7,065 nucleotides of DNA from JBHIEE01 sp046760445 (GCA_046760445.1 JBHIEE010000131.1:1-7065); one strand, 5' to 3'; counted from the stretch's first letter, positions 1 to 6,064 are shown. The notes: generated by a model not told the origin, from the sequence alone. Translations and numbers: made by a program.

Positions 1-1236
1 ATATATATTCCTGTCTATTTTGTTCGATTAAAGCTAATAAAAGGAGACAATCTTTATTTAAAAGAAAGATTAGGTCTTATGCTTTCTCCAGTTGATGTCT
101 GCAAGAAATCTCTTTGGATTCATGCTGTTTCTGTTGGTGAAGTGCTTTCTCTTCAGAATCTTATTTCTCAAATGAAAAGGAAACATCCTGAATGGGAAGT
201 TAATCTTTCTACTTTAACTCCCACTGGTTTTAAAATAGCTCATCAAAAAATAAATCAGGCAGACAGAATTTTTTATTTACCCCTCGATTTTTCCTGGGTA
301 GTAAAAAAATATTTTAACCAACTGAATCCGAAAGTATTTATTCTAACTGAATCCGAATTCTGGCCTAATTTATTAAGAGAAGCCAAGAAAAGAAAAAAAG
401 GAGTTCTGTTAATCAATGGTCGAATCTCAGACCGTTCATTTAAACGCTATTATCTTTTCCGTTTTATATTCAAAAGAGTTCTTCAAAATATTGACTTATT
501 TCTGGTTCAGAGTTTGAGAGATAAGGAAAAATTGGAAAAAACAGGGGTTGATTCCAAGAAAATAATCATTTCCGGCAACTTAAAAGCAGATATTGAATTA
601 CCCGATTTTTCAGAGGAAGATATTTTGCAGTTTAAAGCTGAGCTGGGTATTAATCACCGTGGGAAAATTATTGTTGCTGGGAGCACCTTTAAGGGTGAGG
701 AAGAGAAGATATTTCGGGCATTTGTTAGATCCAGAGAAAGAAGAAAGGAGCTGTTGTTGATTCTTGCTCCACGGCATCCAGAGAGATTTAATGAAGTGGA
801 AAAACTGGCTCAAAAATTTTCATTCAGATTGACTCGAAAAACCAGATTAAAAAAAGAAGAGGGATGGGATATTTTGATCCTGGATACCTTAGGAGAGTTG
901 ACCCGCTTTTATGCGCTGGCCGATGCTGCTTTTGTTGGTGGAAGTTTAGTTCCGCGAGGTGGTCATAATATTTTAGAACCAGCTTACTATCAGAAGCCGA
1001 TATTTTTTGGTCCTTATATGAATAATTTTCAGGATTTAGCTCAGAGATTTCTCGAGGAGGAAGGGGCCCGGGTAGTAAGAAATGAGGATGATTTAGTAGA
1101 GATGATGATAAATGCTGGTTCAGAAAAATTTCGTCAGATGGGGAGAATCGCTAGAAAGACACTAATTTCTTTACAGGGTGCGACCCAGAATTCTTTAACA
1201 GCCATCGAATCATTTATGAAAAACTCATCCAAGTAA
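1..1236 (+). CDS. waaA: 3-deoxy-D-manno-octulosonic acid (Kdo) transferase, 5'-truncated by window edge
   Basis: This GT30-family enzyme transfers Kdo from CMP-Kdo to lipid A precursor at the cytoplasmic face of the inner membrane, the first step of LPS core assembly. The reading frame is open from base 1 with no stop, and the residues before the first ATG (79) fit the family (ending YLKERLGL), so that ATG is internal and 411 residues are visible. Numbered from base 1, WIHAVSVGEV is at 39-48 and carries the expected catalytic Glu (E47). The C-terminal nucleotide-sugar half shows GSTFKGEEE (227-235), APRHPERF (256-263), DTLGEL (295-300) and GGSLVPRGGHNILEP (313-327). Family members are about 420-430 residues, so only the N-terminal membrane anchor seems to be missing. 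The next gene starts 87 bases downstream and is probably not part of the same operon. The identification is firm; mono- or bifunctionality cannot be read from the sequence. Confidence 0.95.
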   Translation: MYIPVYFVRLKLIKGDNLYLKERLGLMLSPVDVCKKSLWIHAVSVGEVLSLQNLISQMKRKHPEWEVNLSTLTPTGFKIAHQKINQADRIFYLPLDFSWVVKKYFNQLNPKVFILTESEFWPNLLREAKKRKKGVLLINGRISDRSFKRYYLFRFIFKRVLQNIDLFLVQSLRDKEKLEKTGVDSKKIIISGNLKADIELPDFSEEDILQFKAELGINHRGKIIVAGSTFKGEEEKIFRAFVRSRERRKELLLILAPRHPERFNEVEKLAQKFSFRLTRKTRLKKEEGWDILILDTLGELTRFYALADAAFVGGSLVPRGGHNILEPAYYQKPIFFGPYMNNFQDLAQRFLEEEGARVVRNEDDLVEMMINAGSEKFRQMGRIARKTLISLQGATQNSLTAIESFMKNSSK

Positions 1237-1268
1237 AAACCAAAAAATAAGGTAGGAAAAAACATATA

Positions 1269-1282
1269 GATTGTAAACAATC
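1269..1282. repeat. 14-bp palindrome upstream of the LysE-like gene
   Basis: Perfect inverted repeat with arms GATTGT and ACAATC around a 2-base AA centre, 41 bases before the exporter start codon. Its size and position would suit an operator for a dimeric regulator. No T-tract follows, so it does not look like a terminator for waaA. I could not place convincing -35 and -10 boxes around it, so a regulatory role is inference. Confidence 0.3.
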
Positions 1283-1323
1283 AGGCATATGAGATTGCGA
1301 GCTGTAAGAAAGATGGCGTAAAG

Positions 1324-1944
1324 ATGGGAATTAGTTTTTTGCTCAAAGGGCTCATCATTGGTTTTATAATTGCTCTACCTGTCGGACCGATTGGTGTGCT
1401 ATGCATACCACGCACATTGACCGAAGGCCGAGTATCTGGCTTCGTCTCTGGTCTGGGTTCTGCCACATCTGATGCGATCTATGGTGGTATTGCCAAATTT
1501 GGACTCGCCTTTATCTTAAACTTCTTGATAAATCAGCAATTCTGGCTTCGTCTTGTAGGAGGCGTTTTTCTTTGCTATCTGGGAATACGAACTTTTCTAT
1601 CCAATCCTGCTGACCGAGTGGTTTCTGCTCGGAGTAATGGGTTCATAGGGGCTTACACCTCAACATTTTTTCTGGCAATCATAAATCCGATGATAATTCT
1701 TACTTTCATAGCGATATTTGCTGGGTTGGGGATAGCTACCGAAAGTGGGAACTGCGCATCTGCAGGAGTATTAGTTACAGGTTTATTTTCCGGATCAGCC
1801 CTATGGTGGTTTCTCCTTAGCAGGGGTGTCAGCATATTTCGGGTAAAGTTCAACTCCTGTGGTTTGCAATGGATAAACAGAATTTCAAGCGTAATTATTA
1901 CGACATTTGGTGTGATAGTTCTTCTCAGTCTTATAAGAGGATAA
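1324..1944 (+). CDS. LysE/RhtB-family exporter (amino-acid or metabolite efflux)
   Basis: A 206-residue integral membrane protein of typical LysE-superfamily length. These inner-membrane carriers export amino acids or related small molecules; the substrate cannot be told here. About six hydrophobic segments are visible, near residues 5-27, 40-64, 70-91, 113-137, 145-166 and 186-204. Family landmarks are the ALPVGPIG turn in the first helix (17-24), a glycine-rich second helix (FVSGLGSATSD, 40-50), and INPM before helix 4 (120-123). The ATG at 1324 is the first good start. The frame is open upstream to a stop at 1267-1269 but has no better initiator, and no strong Shine-Dalgarno is visible. 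Base composition is unlike the neighbours: a hand count of 1381-1500 gives 62 of 120 G+C (52%), against 17 of 60 at 481-540 and 16 of 60 at 2341-2400. This suggests recent acquisition. The family call is good; the function is open. Confidence 0.85.
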   Translation: MGISFLLKGLIIGFIIALPVGPIGVLCIPRTLTEGRVSGFVSGLGSATSDAIYGGIAKFGLAFILNFLINQQFWLRLVGGVFLCYLGIRTFLSNPADRVVSARSNGFIGAYTSTFFLAIINPMIILTFIAIFAGLGIATESGNCASAGVLVTGLFSGSALWWFLLSRGVSIFRVKFNSCGLQWINRISSVIITTFGVIVLLSLIRG

Positions 1945-1946
1945 GA

Positions 1947-2072
1947 GTGCAACTTTTTATTTAACCCGGGCTTTGCAGCTCACTTCGCAAGGATCGAAAA
2001 CATTAGGTAAAAAAGGATCAGGATGATAACAAATAGACAAAAAAGCGAATTCAAATATAAAAAGTTGTTCAC
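1947..2072. repeat. Long-range inverted repeat spanning the exporter-methyltransferase gap
   Basis: The left arm CAACTTTTTAT (1950-1960) is an exact reverse complement of the right arm ATAAAAAGTTG (2057-2067). Allowing a 2-base bulge, the match extends outward by GTG (1947-1949) and CAC (2070-2072), giving 14 paired bases around about 96 bases of interior. The left arm starts two bases after the exporter stop codon. The interior holds a smaller hairpin: CTTTGC (1971-1976) pairs with GCAAGG (1987-1992), with one G-T wobble. The arrangement could be a small non-autonomous mobile element with terminal repeats, or a long-range RNA stem. I see no flanking target-site duplication, and the arms are low in complexity, so chance is possible. 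Confidence 0.35.
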
Positions 2073-2106
2073 TTTATTGCTCCCAAATTTCAGTTTACTA
2101 TTCTAA
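2023..2106 (+). CDS. Possible 27-residue small ORF or leader peptide before the methyltransferase
   Basis: An ATG at 2023 is preceded at good spacing by AGGA (2014-2017, five bases between) and opens a 27-codon frame ending with TAA at 2104-2106, 12 bases before the methyltransferase ATG. The predicted peptide has a basic N-terminal half (NRQKSEFKYKK) and a hydrophobic end (LFTLLLPNFSLLF), like a signal peptide without its protein or a small membrane peptide. The methyltransferase itself lacks an obvious ribosome site, so translational coupling from this ORF is conceivable. The right arm of the 1947-2072 inverted repeat lies inside it. I recognise no homologue, and a short chance ORF in AT-rich DNA is a real alternative. 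Confidence 0.3.
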   Translation: MITNRQKSEFKYKKLFTLLLPNFSLLF

Positions 2107-2118
2107 AAAGAATTAAAA

Positions 2119-2739
2119 ATGTCTGGAGTTGTAGAAAAAAAGCATTATTACGATGGTCTATTTTATGAAAAATTTGTTGACACTATACTACAAGAAATTA
2201 GAGATATAATTTATACTCTTGTTGAAGATTATAGTTCTGTGGTAGATATTGGGTGTGGAACAGGAGCTTTAGTATTTCAGCTCTCCAAGAAATGTCAATA
2301 CGTAGTTGGGATAGAGTTATCCGCAAAGATGATTCAGCGGGCTATTCGCCGAATGAATAAAAATAATTTTAAAAATGTTGAATTTCTTAAAGCAGATGCA
2401 GCTAAGCTCGGGAAATTCTCTTGTCAGGAATTCGACTACGCGATAGCTTGTATGGTTATTCATGAACTCCCAGTTTTTAAAAGAGATGAAGTGTTAAATG
2501 AGATGAAACGCATTGCTAAAAAAGTTATTATTGTTGATTATACTGTTCCATTACCTCTTAATTTGGCTGGTGTCACAGCAAGGTTTATCGAATTTTTAGC
2601 AGGAATTGATCACTTTAAAAATTTTAGAACTTTTATTTTACAAGGCGGACTTCCAACATTATTAAATCAGAACGGATTTAACATTGAATGTGAACGAAGT
2701 AATATGGCTGAAACTCTCCAGATTATCAAAGCAAAATAA
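2119..2739 (+). CDS. Class I SAM-dependent methyltransferase (UbiE-like)
   Basis: A 206-residue soluble protein with a Rossmann-fold methyltransferase core. Motif I, VVDIGCGTGA, is at 41-50 and binds S-adenosylmethionine. The acidic residue after strand 2 is E66 in VGIELS, and motif II-like KADAAKL is at 91-97. Strand 4, DYAIACMVIHELP, spans 106-118, and VIIVDYTVP at 136-144 resembles the UbiE/MenG group. The C-terminal HFKNFRTFILQGGL (165-178) also recalls UbiE-like small-molecule methyltransferases. The length suits a single-domain enzyme. The acceptor is unknown and no quinone-pathway neighbours support a UbiE role. The ATG at 2119 follows an A-rich stretch without a clear Shine-Dalgarno, and a small ORF with a better ribosome site ends 12 bases upstream. 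Local G+C is low, unlike the preceding exporter. The fold call is firm; the role is not assigned. Confidence 0.88.
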   Translation: MSGVVEKKHYYDGLFYEKFVDTILQEIRDIIYTLVEDYSSVVDIGCGTGALVFQLSKKCQYVVGIELSAKMIQRAIRRMNKNNFKNVEFLKADAAKLGKFSCQEFDYAIACMVIHELPVFKRDEVLNEMKRIAKKVIIVDYTVPLPLNLAGVTARFIEFLAGIDHFKNFRTFILQGGLPTLLNQNGFNIECERSNMAETLQIIKAK

Positions 2740-2758
2740 GTTTTTTAGCTCAAAAACT
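2739..2758 (+). repeat. AT-rich hairpin at the methyltransferase stop codon
   Basis: AGTTTTT (2739-2745) and AAAAACT (2752-2758) pair perfectly over 7 bp around a 6-base loop, beginning at the last base of the methyltransferase TAA. Its position fits transcript-end processing or weak termination. However, the stem has a single G-C pair and no T-tract follows, so it is not a canonical intrinsic terminator. Confidence 0.25.
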
Positions 2759-2888
2759 ATTGCCAAATTAGGCTCATCAGATTATTATAGTCTCAAAATA
2801 GTAAAAAATACGAATCAATTAAGATGGTTTTTCCAGAAAGAAGATTTTATTATTACCAAAAAATGCATCTGGAAAAGAAAAGCGCTTA

Positions 2889-3350
2889 ATGGGGGAGAAT
2901 GTGATTAGAGATTTTAAACCTGGTGATGGAAAAAGATGTTTTGAAATCTTCAAAGCAGGTGTTGAGCGAGACCCATACATTCCTGAAGCTACTAAAAAGG
3001 AGATGTTAAAGATCGATTCCCCTCAGTCCTTTGAGGAAAGAGCTCAGCAGTTTCATATTGTTGTTTATGAAGAAAATGGCAGAATCATTAGTATGGGTGG
3101 ATTGGATAAAAATGAGATTCGGGGGATGTTTGTCGACCCTGAATATCAAGGCAGAGGTATTGGCCGAGCCATCATCCAATACCTTGAAGCGCTGATTCCC
3201 CGCGACAAATATTCTTATATTTTTCTTAATTCGACAAGGATAGCAGAACAATTTTATGTCCGAATGGGATATGCAGCCAAAGGGAAAAGGGTTTTTGAAC
3301 TGAATGGACAGCCATTGGAAACCATTTATATGGAAAAGGCTATTGAATAG
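2889..3350 (+). CDS. GNAT-family N-acetyltransferase
   Basis: A single-domain protein of 153 residues from ATG 2889, which would transfer an acetyl group from acetyl-CoA to an amine; the substrate is unknown. The acetyl-CoA pyrophosphate-binding motif A is clear: strand 4 IRGMFVDPEYQ (77-87) leads into the R/Q-x-x-G-x-G/A loop QGRGIG (87-92) and the following helix. The C-terminal part, EQFYVRMGYAAKGKR (120-134), is the usual motif B region with its Tyr and the FY-x-x-x-GY signature. The start is uncertain. An in-frame GTG at 2901 would give the classic family N-terminus MIRDFKPGD, but the GGAG before it is only three bases away, which is short, and ATG 2889 has only a weak purine-rich lead. 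The gene stands alone after a spacer of about 150 bases and converges on tupC. Confidence 0.9.
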   Translation: MGENVIRDFKPGDGKRCFEIFKAGVERDPYIPEATKKEMLKIDSPQSFEERAQQFHIVVYEENGRIISMGGLDKNEIRGMFVDPEYQGRGIGRAIIQYLEALIPRDKYSYIFLNSTRIAEQFYVRMGYAAKGKRVFELNGQPLETIYMEKAIE

Positions 3351-3395
3351 GGGACTCCCTTAAGCTTCTCGTAAATTTAATTTGGTAGCATAGGT

Positions 3396-4415
3396 TCAAA
3401 AAGTCATTACTGAAGTGGTTTTGAAAGTTAAAAAAATATAAGACCCCACAGAGAGATTCATCTTATCAAAAGATGTTTTCGTGATTAAAGCGATAAGTTC
3501 TACTCCTGGCTCTATCTCTATAGAGACTCTTACAATCTCATCTTCGAGCTGGATTTTTTTAATCATACCCTTAAATGAATTTAGGGCACTTGATTGAAAT
3601 TGACTGTGAGAAAGGATTATATCCTGGGGAGGAATAGAAATGTGCACTTTCCCTTTCTTGTTTGTAACTACAGCTACTTTGACTGACGACGAAATTCTTA
3701 CCCATTTTAAACCATCAGCCTCTTCTATTCTACCTGAGAAAAGATTCTCCAGTGAACCTTCAACAACTTTTCCATCAACGAGTGAAATGACCTCATCAGA
3801 TAATCGATAGGCCTGGAAGAGATCATGAGTGGTGAAAATAATAGTTGTTCCATATTTTTGATTAATTGTTTTGATGAGCTTTTCAATCACATTAATATTT
3901 CTTCGGTCAATATTGGTGAAGGGTTCATCCAAAAAGAGAACTTCTGGTTTTAAAACTAATGCTCTCGCAATAGCTATTCGTTGAGTTTCTCCACGAGAAA
4001 GACTGTAGGCATACTTTTTTTCAAATCCCTCAAGGCCTACCATCTCAAGAGCTTCCTTCACTATCTGGGGCCATATTTTTTTATCAATGGAACGAATTCT
4101 AAGTCCAAAGGCAATATTCTTGAAAACCGTTGTATGGAAAAGAAGAGGGTTTTCCATAATCATATGCATTTTTTGGCGAATATTTAAGTGAAAACGTGAA
4201 GAATTAATAATTTTCTGTCCTTCAAAGAATATTTCTCCTTTGGTTGGTTCTTCTAAAAGATTGAGAAGGCTTAAGAAGGTGGTTTTACCTGCTCCATTAG
4301 GACCAACGATACTGTAAATCCTGCCTTCTTGAAATTCCATATAAGGAATTTCAAGAGTGAATTCACTCTCGTAACACTTGGTCAAATTCTCTATTCTTAA
4401 AATTGGCTCTTCCAT
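3396..4415 (-). CDS. tupC: Tungstate ABC transporter ATP-binding protein
   Basis: A 339-residue ATPase subunit that sits on the cytoplasmic side of TupB and drives tungstate import. The nucleotide-binding domain has Walker A GPNGAGKT (38-45), signature LSRGETQRIAIARA (139-152), Walker B VLFLDEP (159-165) with catalytic E164, D-loop (N168-D170) and switch H197. Residues from about 225 form a C-terminal domain with PPQDIILS and a strand-rich end (SFKGMI to FKTTSV), consistent with the TOBE-type domain of oxyanion importers. The Q-loop position, normally Gln in a VFQNP-like context, reads IMENP with Glu at 88 (codon GAA). Its ATG lies one base after the tupB stop, with an AGGA ribosome site inside the last tupB codons, so the two are translationally coupled. 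The call as tungstate rather than molybdate or sulfate rests mainly on the adjacent TupA. Confidence 0.9.
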   Translation of the reverse strand: MEEPILRIENLTKCYESEFTLEIPYMEFQEGRIYSIVGPNGAGKTTFLSLLNLLEEPTKGEIFFEGQKIINSSRFHLNIRQKMHMIMENPLLFHTTVFKNIAFGLRIRSIDKKIWPQIVKEALEMVGLEGFEKKYAYSLSRGETQRIAIARALVLKPEVLFLDEPFTNIDRRNINVIEKLIKTINQKYGTTIIFTTHDLFQAYRLSDEVISLVDGKVVEGSLENLFSGRIEEADGLKWVRISSSVKVAVVTNKKGKVHISIPPQDIILSHSQFQSSALNSFKGMIKKIQLEDEIVRVSIEIEPGVELIALITKTSFDKMNLSVGSYIFLTFKTTSVMTF

Positions 4416-4416
4416 T

Positions 4417-5109
4417 TTAAATCCTTTTCTTCTGAAAATAGTGAAATAGAATGTTCATTGAAAAAGCAACTGCAAGTAAAATTATGCCTAAGGCAATTCC
4501 CAAAGCAAATTCACCTTTACCAGTTTCAAAAGCAATAGCAGTAGTAATGTTTCTTGTGAATCCTCTGATATTTCCCCCTAACATCATAGATACCCCTACT
4601 TCAGCAAAGACCCGACCAAATCCAGCAATAATAGCAGTAAGAAGAGCAAATCTTCCTTCAGCGAGGATAATTAGAGCTGTTTGCCTCCTATTTGCTCCCA
4701 ATGTCAAGGCAGTTTTTTCAACTCTTTTATCTACACTCTGAGTAGCAGATAAGGAAAGTGCAGCCACAATTGGAAAGGCAAGGATAAACTGACCAATAAT
4801 CATTGCCCAAGGAGTGTACAGAAGTCCAAGGGTTCCAAGAGGACCTCGTCGGGAAATGAGAGAGTATACCATCAGCCCAACTAATACTGTAGGAAAAGCC
4901 ATTAAGGTGTTAAGAATTGTTACTATTACTTTCTTACCCCAGAAATCTTTTAGAGCAACATAAAAACCAAAAGGAACACCGGCTAAGGTAGCTAAAATTG
5001 TAGAGGCGGTGGAGACTTTAAGGGAAACTAATGTTATAATAATTATTTCTCGGTCAAGAGAAATTATCATTTTAAAGGCATTCCTGAACCCTTCAAGTAT
5101 ATAATCCAT
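4417..5109 (-). CDS. tupB: Tungstate ABC transporter permease
   Basis: A 230-residue inner-membrane permease forming the translocation path of the tungstate importer, likely as a homodimer. Hydrophobic segments lie near residues 21-50, 61-84, 101-121, 153-175 and 200-224. The cytoplasmic EAA-type coupling loop that contacts the ATPase is visible as EKTALTLGANRRQTALIIL (131-149), with the conserved Gly at 138. The conserved segment AEVGVSMMLGGNIRG (169-183) and the following FTRNITTAIAFETGKGEF are typical of TupB/WtpB-like permeases. The start at 5109 has AGGAG eight bases upstream, inside the last codons of tupA, and only five bases separate tupA TAA from this ATG. The length is normal for TupB. 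A molybdate or sulfate permease is the alternative family, but the binding protein argues for tungstate. Confidence 0.9.
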   Translation of the reverse strand: MDYILEGFRNAFKMIISLDREIIIITLVSLKVSTASTILATLAGVPFGFYVALKDFWGKKVIVTILNTLMAFPTVLVGLMVYSLISRRGPLGTLGLLYTPWAMIIGQFILAFPIVAALSLSATQSVDKRVEKTALTLGANRRQTALIILAEGRFALLTAIIAGFGRVFAEVGVSMMLGGNIRGFTRNITTAIAFETGKGEFALGIALGIILLAVAFSMNILFHYFQKKRI

Positions 5110-5114
5110 AATTC

Positions 5115-5975
5115 TTACTCCTGTTTACTCCGAATAGATCCCTGCGGGATTTTATAGGGTTTATAAGCATTGGGGTAAAAAAGCACTTTTCCTCCTTTTT
5201 TGAATTCTCCAATAATTTTCTGTCCTTCAGGCGAAGTTACCCACCCAATTAGAGCCATAGCATAAGTATAATTGACATGAGGATGCCGGAGAGGATTAAC
5301 TGCTATTATGCCATATGGATTAAAAAGTCTTTCGTCACCTTCGCAGAGAATGACCAGGTCAATTTTATCTTCATAAGCGATGTAAGTTCCTCTATCCACA
5401 AGACAATAAGCTTTTTTCTCGTTGGCTATTTGAAGAGTTGCTCCCATCCCTTGACCTGCCTCAAGATACCATTTTCTCTGAGGCTTAAGCTTAATCCCTG
5501 CTAGTTTCCATAATTTCTTTTCCTTCTTATGAGTGCCAGACTCATCGCCCCGGGAAACAAAAAAGTATTTTTTATTGGCTATCTTCAAGAAAGCAACTAC
5601 AGCATTGTTACCTTTTACTCTAGCAAGATCATCTTTGGGGCCCACTATTACAAAATCATTATACATCACATCCCGGCGATTAACTCCAAATCCATTCTGG
5701 ACGAATTTATCTTCTTCTTCCCGAGCATGAACAAAAACAATATCCACATCGCCATTTTCCCCTAATTTCAGTGCCTTGCCAGTTCCAACAGCAATTACAT
5801 CTACTTTGACATTGAATTTTTTCTCAAAAGGAGGCAGGAGCACATAAAGGAGCCCAGAGTTCTCGGTAGAGGTAGTAGTAGCCATCCTAAGTCTTTCTTT
5901 TGCTCCTGCAGGAGAAGACATTGATAAGAGTATCATTAAAAAAGATAAATAACTTATGAAAATTTTTAGTCTCAT
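5115..5975 (-). CDS. tupA: Tungstate-binding periplasmic protein
   Basis: A 286-residue solute-binding protein that delivers tungstate to TupBC. From ATG 5975 it begins MRLKIF, followed by a hydrophobic core and a likely signal peptidase I site after SSPAGA (residue 25). There is no lipobox Cys, so it should be free in the periplasm. TupA hallmarks follow in order: the TTTST oxyanion motif (33-37) at the start of the mature protein, GTG (64-66), NDFVIVGP (106-113), SRGDESGTHKKE (141-152) with its conserved Arg and Thr, AGQGMGATLQIA (173-184), LVDRGTYIAY (192-201) and NPYGIIAVNP (219-228). An upstream in-frame ATG at 5990 is rejected because it lies within the Shine-Dalgarno itself: GGAGAGGT at 5988-5981 sits five bases before ATG 5975. 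It is the first gene of the operon, 180 bases past alaX and behind its own promoter. Confidence 0.95.
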   Translation of the reverse strand: MRLKIFISYLSFLMILLSMSSPAGAKERLRMATTTSTENSGLLYVLLPPFEKKFNVKVDVIAVGTGKALKLGENGDVDIVFVHAREEEDKFVQNGFGVNRRDVMYNDFVIVGPKDDLARVKGNNAVVAFLKIANKKYFFVSRGDESGTHKKEKKLWKLAGIKLKPQRKWYLEAGQGMGATLQIANEKKAYCLVDRGTYIAYEDKIDLVILCEGDERLFNPYGIIAVNPLRHPHVNYTYAMALIGWVTSPEGQKIIGEFKKGGKVLFYPNAYKPYKIPQGSIRSKQE

Positions 5976-5980
5976 AACAA

Positions 5981-5988
5981 ACCTCTCC
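5981..5988 (-). promoter_or_regulatory. tupA ribosome binding site that fixes the start at 5975
   Basis: On the minus strand GGAGAGGT is followed by TTGTT and then ATG 5975. This strong site rules against the upstream ATG at 5990, whose G begins the site, and puts the basic N-region of the signal peptide at the protein's true start. Confidence 0.8.
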
Positions 5989-5992
5989 ATTA

Positions 5993-6064
5993 TTCTACTT
6001 TAATCTAATTCGTGAAAACTTATAGCATTAAAAAAATTTGATGTCAAAAAAGAATAAAGTAGAA
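5993..6064. repeat. 10-bp inverted repeat bracketing the tupA promoter
   Basis: TTCTACTTTA (5993-6002) and TAAAGTAGAA (6055-6064) are exact reverse complements, 52 bases apart and 62 bp centre to centre. Relative to the predicted transcription start near 6012, the arms cover about -52 to -43 and +11 to +20, that is, both edges of the RNA polymerase footprint. Only one arm would be in the tup transcript, so an RNA hairpin from this promoter is excluded; paired DNA-binding sites are the likelier use. The arms are AT-rich, and chance occurrence cannot be excluded. Confidence 0.4.
6019..6047 (-). promoter_or_regulatory. Sigma70-type promoter of tupABC
   Basis: The minus strand carries a perfect -35 TTGACA (6047-6042), a 17-base spacer, and -10 TATAAG (6024-6019), which matches TATAAT at five of six positions and is preceded by TGC (6027-6025), an extended -10. 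A T-rich stretch lies just upstream of the -35. The predicted start is near 6012, giving a leader of about 36 bases to tupA. That is too short for a molybdenum or tungsten cofactor riboswitch, so any metal control should act on DNA. Confidence 0.75.

Noticed and set aside
320..357. 13-base direct repeat (AACTGAATCCGAA at 320-332 and 345-357) inside waaA
   Set aside because: The copies are 25 bases apart and read in different frames, encoding unrelated residues, and both lie in normally conserved waaA protein sequence. This is most likely coincidence or local codon bias.
1313..1321. Mini-ORF ATG-GCG-TAA just before the exporter start
   Set aside because: It has two codons and no ribosome site, and short ATG-to-stop runs are common by chance. 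Nothing supports a regulatory role.
1653..1952. Open frames antisense to the exporter, and similar open frames opposite tupA, tupB, tupC and alaX
   Set aside because: They overlap genes with clear conserved motifs, lack ribosome sites, and encode no recognisable protein, so they are shadow frames.
2100..2113. ATTCT-AAAA-AGAAT small inverted repeat before the methyltransferase
   Set aside because: Five AT-rich base pairs are expected often at this composition, and it lacks any further signal.
3349..3360. Possible terminator AGGG-GACT-CCCT at the GNAT stop codon
   Set aside because: The stem is only four base pairs and no T-tract follows on either strand, so I do not call a terminator in this convergent spacer.
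5976..6012. Molybdenum or tungsten cofactor riboswitch in the tupA leader
   Set aside because: The predicted leader is only about 36 bases with no complex fold visible, too short for that riboswitch class.
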